Source: Mesaphorura yosii (taxonomy: Eukaryota > Arthropoda > Collembola > Poduromorpha > Tullbergiidae). From it: 64,000 nucleotides of DNA. The stretch lies in contig WIXG01000017.1 in NCBI GenBank assembly GCA_009869945.1, positions 1 through 64,000 of the forward strand, written 5' to 3'. Made by a program: the position numbers and the translations under genes. Positions 63,201-64,000 of this stretch are shown piece after piece (within the stretch, counting starts at the first letter, position 1; each line of letters opens with the position of its first letter). The notes under the pieces were generated by a model. That model was given only the letters and a program-made list of their open reading frames with translations. It had not been told where the DNA came from and made no database searches.

Positions 63201-64000
63201 GCACGATATTTTCCAACTCGTGCCATGCCACTTGCGACTTGCTGCCTTCACTGCCTTGTTTGTTTTACAAATTGATTTCTCTTGTGTCACATTAGCGTAG
63301 CGTGTATAAAGTGTAGTATGCATTCTGATGAAAGATGCAGACGGGTGTAATGGTTAAGAGTTAATTAGGCAAGGCATTGTTATGAATTGGGTACTCGACT
63401 GAATTGCTCTCGAGAGGAAGTAGTTAAAGACAATGCAAGCGCGCGCCGCACGTGCCGCGAAGCTTAATCCCTGAATTACCACTTGATGCTGAGGAAGGCG
63501 CAGGCGATTCACGACTAATTCTCGTCATTGTCTTTGCACGCTATTTCAGGAGAAACTGCGGCCCCTGTGGAAATCCTACACTCGTCACACAGACGGCATC
63601 ATTTTCGTCCTAGATTCGCTCGACGAGGAGCGATTCGAAGAAGCCAAAGTCGAGCTCACTCGCACCGTGCGATCCAACGATAATCTCGGAGTCCCGCTTC
63701 TCATCCTCGCTAACAAGCAAGACTTACCAGGGGCCAAGGAGCCCCATGAAATTGAGAGCATTCTGCAGCTGCGGGAGACGCTGCACAATACTCTGTACCA
63801 TGTGCAATCGGCGTGCGCAATCACAGGTAAATGAGCGGGCAAAATTATTCAAAATGCAACGGCAAATCACGCGTACGGGTAATTTTTGCTAATCTTTGAC
63901 GTATTTTTTGACATTTTCAGGTGAAGGCCTAGACGAAGGAGTGGAAGTATTATACGAAATGATATTAAAACGAAGAAAATTACGGAAACGAAAAAAGTGA
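60292..64000 (+). CDS. Arl4: ARL4-type ARF-like small GTPase
   Basis: ARL4 proteins are ARF-family GTPases at the plasma membrane and nucleus that recruit cytohesin and affect the actin cytoskeleton. Exons 60292-60351, 61557-61646, 62111-62203, 63550-63826, 63921-64000; 199 residues, normal for the family. MGANLAKGG carries the Gly2 myristoylation site. Nucleotide-binding motifs: G1 GLDSAGKTT, the G2 threonine in [10 protein letters not shown]3 [19 protein letters not shown]4 NKQDL, G5 around SACAI. The four-residue SKGKSKG insert between strands and the basic tail [10 protein letters not shown], a nuclear localisation and membrane-binding signal, mark it as ARL4 rather than ARF or other ARLs. 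The TGA is the last three bases of the window. Intron 3 is 1.35 kb. Confidence 0.95.
62204..63549 (+). other. ARL4 intron 3
   Basis: A 1.35 kb intron after the VGGQ codon with a GTAATT donor and a CTATTTCAG acceptor. A 166-codon antisense open stretch inside has repetitive Ser, His-Asp and Cys-rich composition and no recognisable motif. I see no nested gene. Confidence 0.6.

Noticed and set aside
62823-63323. 166-codon antisense frame in ARL4 intron 3
   Set aside because: Biased composition with Ser and His-Asp runs, no motif, no splice or promoter context.

Overview
The window is nuclear DNA from an intron-rich animal, most likely an arthropod. All major genes are split by short GT-AG introns, many of 45-100 bp. 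The proteins match arthropod families: myoglianin, an ephexin RhoGEF, an FMRFamide-receptor-like GPCR and a ModSP-like serine protease. Base composition is AT-rich outside exons. I see no transposon, rRNA, tRNA, CRISPR array or bacterial-style operon. The species cannot be fixed from the sequence; a pancrustacean such as a springtail would fit, but that is a guess. Exon boundaries were placed by hand from splice consensus and reading phase, so each could be off by a base or a codon.

Layout from left to right: (1) 1-2022, minus strand, the first part of a TEX10/IPI1 ribosome-biogenesis gene that runs off the left edge. (2) 5807-10470, plus, myoglianin (GDF8/11 type). (3) 11969-13880, minus, a BMP ligand of the ADMP type. 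(4) 14883-16740, minus, a secreted cysteine-rich protein recognised as Pinhead. ADMP and Pinhead lie in tandem, a linkage reported from arthropods to vertebrates. (5) 18145-21665, minus, the axonemal protein CFAP91. (6) 22366-22981, plus, a small CYTH-domain protein. (7) 24062-28284, plus, a secreted protein with a complement-control-like module, a chymotrypsin-fold protease and a very long leucine-rich-repeat tail. (8) 28581-29758, plus, a rhodopsin-class peptide GPCR. (9) 30057-41920, minus, an ephexin-type RhoGEF with two alternative first coding exons. (10) 48162-49515, minus, acyl-CoA-binding protein, head to head with (11) 50069-50751, plus, ribosomal protein eL43 (RPL37A). (12) 53330-55254, plus, the Cdk5 activator p35. 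(13) 60292-64000, plus, an ARL4 small GTPase whose stop codon is the last triplet of the window.

Functionally, 5.8-16.7 kb holds two TGF-beta superfamily ligands and the predicted antagonist of one of them. Exn, p35 and ARL4 belong to families that act on the cytoskeleton and cell shape. The rest are housekeeping or unrelated. The two most interesting items are the ADMP-Pinhead tandem, with myoglianin converging on it, and the protease-LRR fusion, which looks like an initiator protease carrying its own recognition domain. Several low-confidence small reading frames are listed separately.
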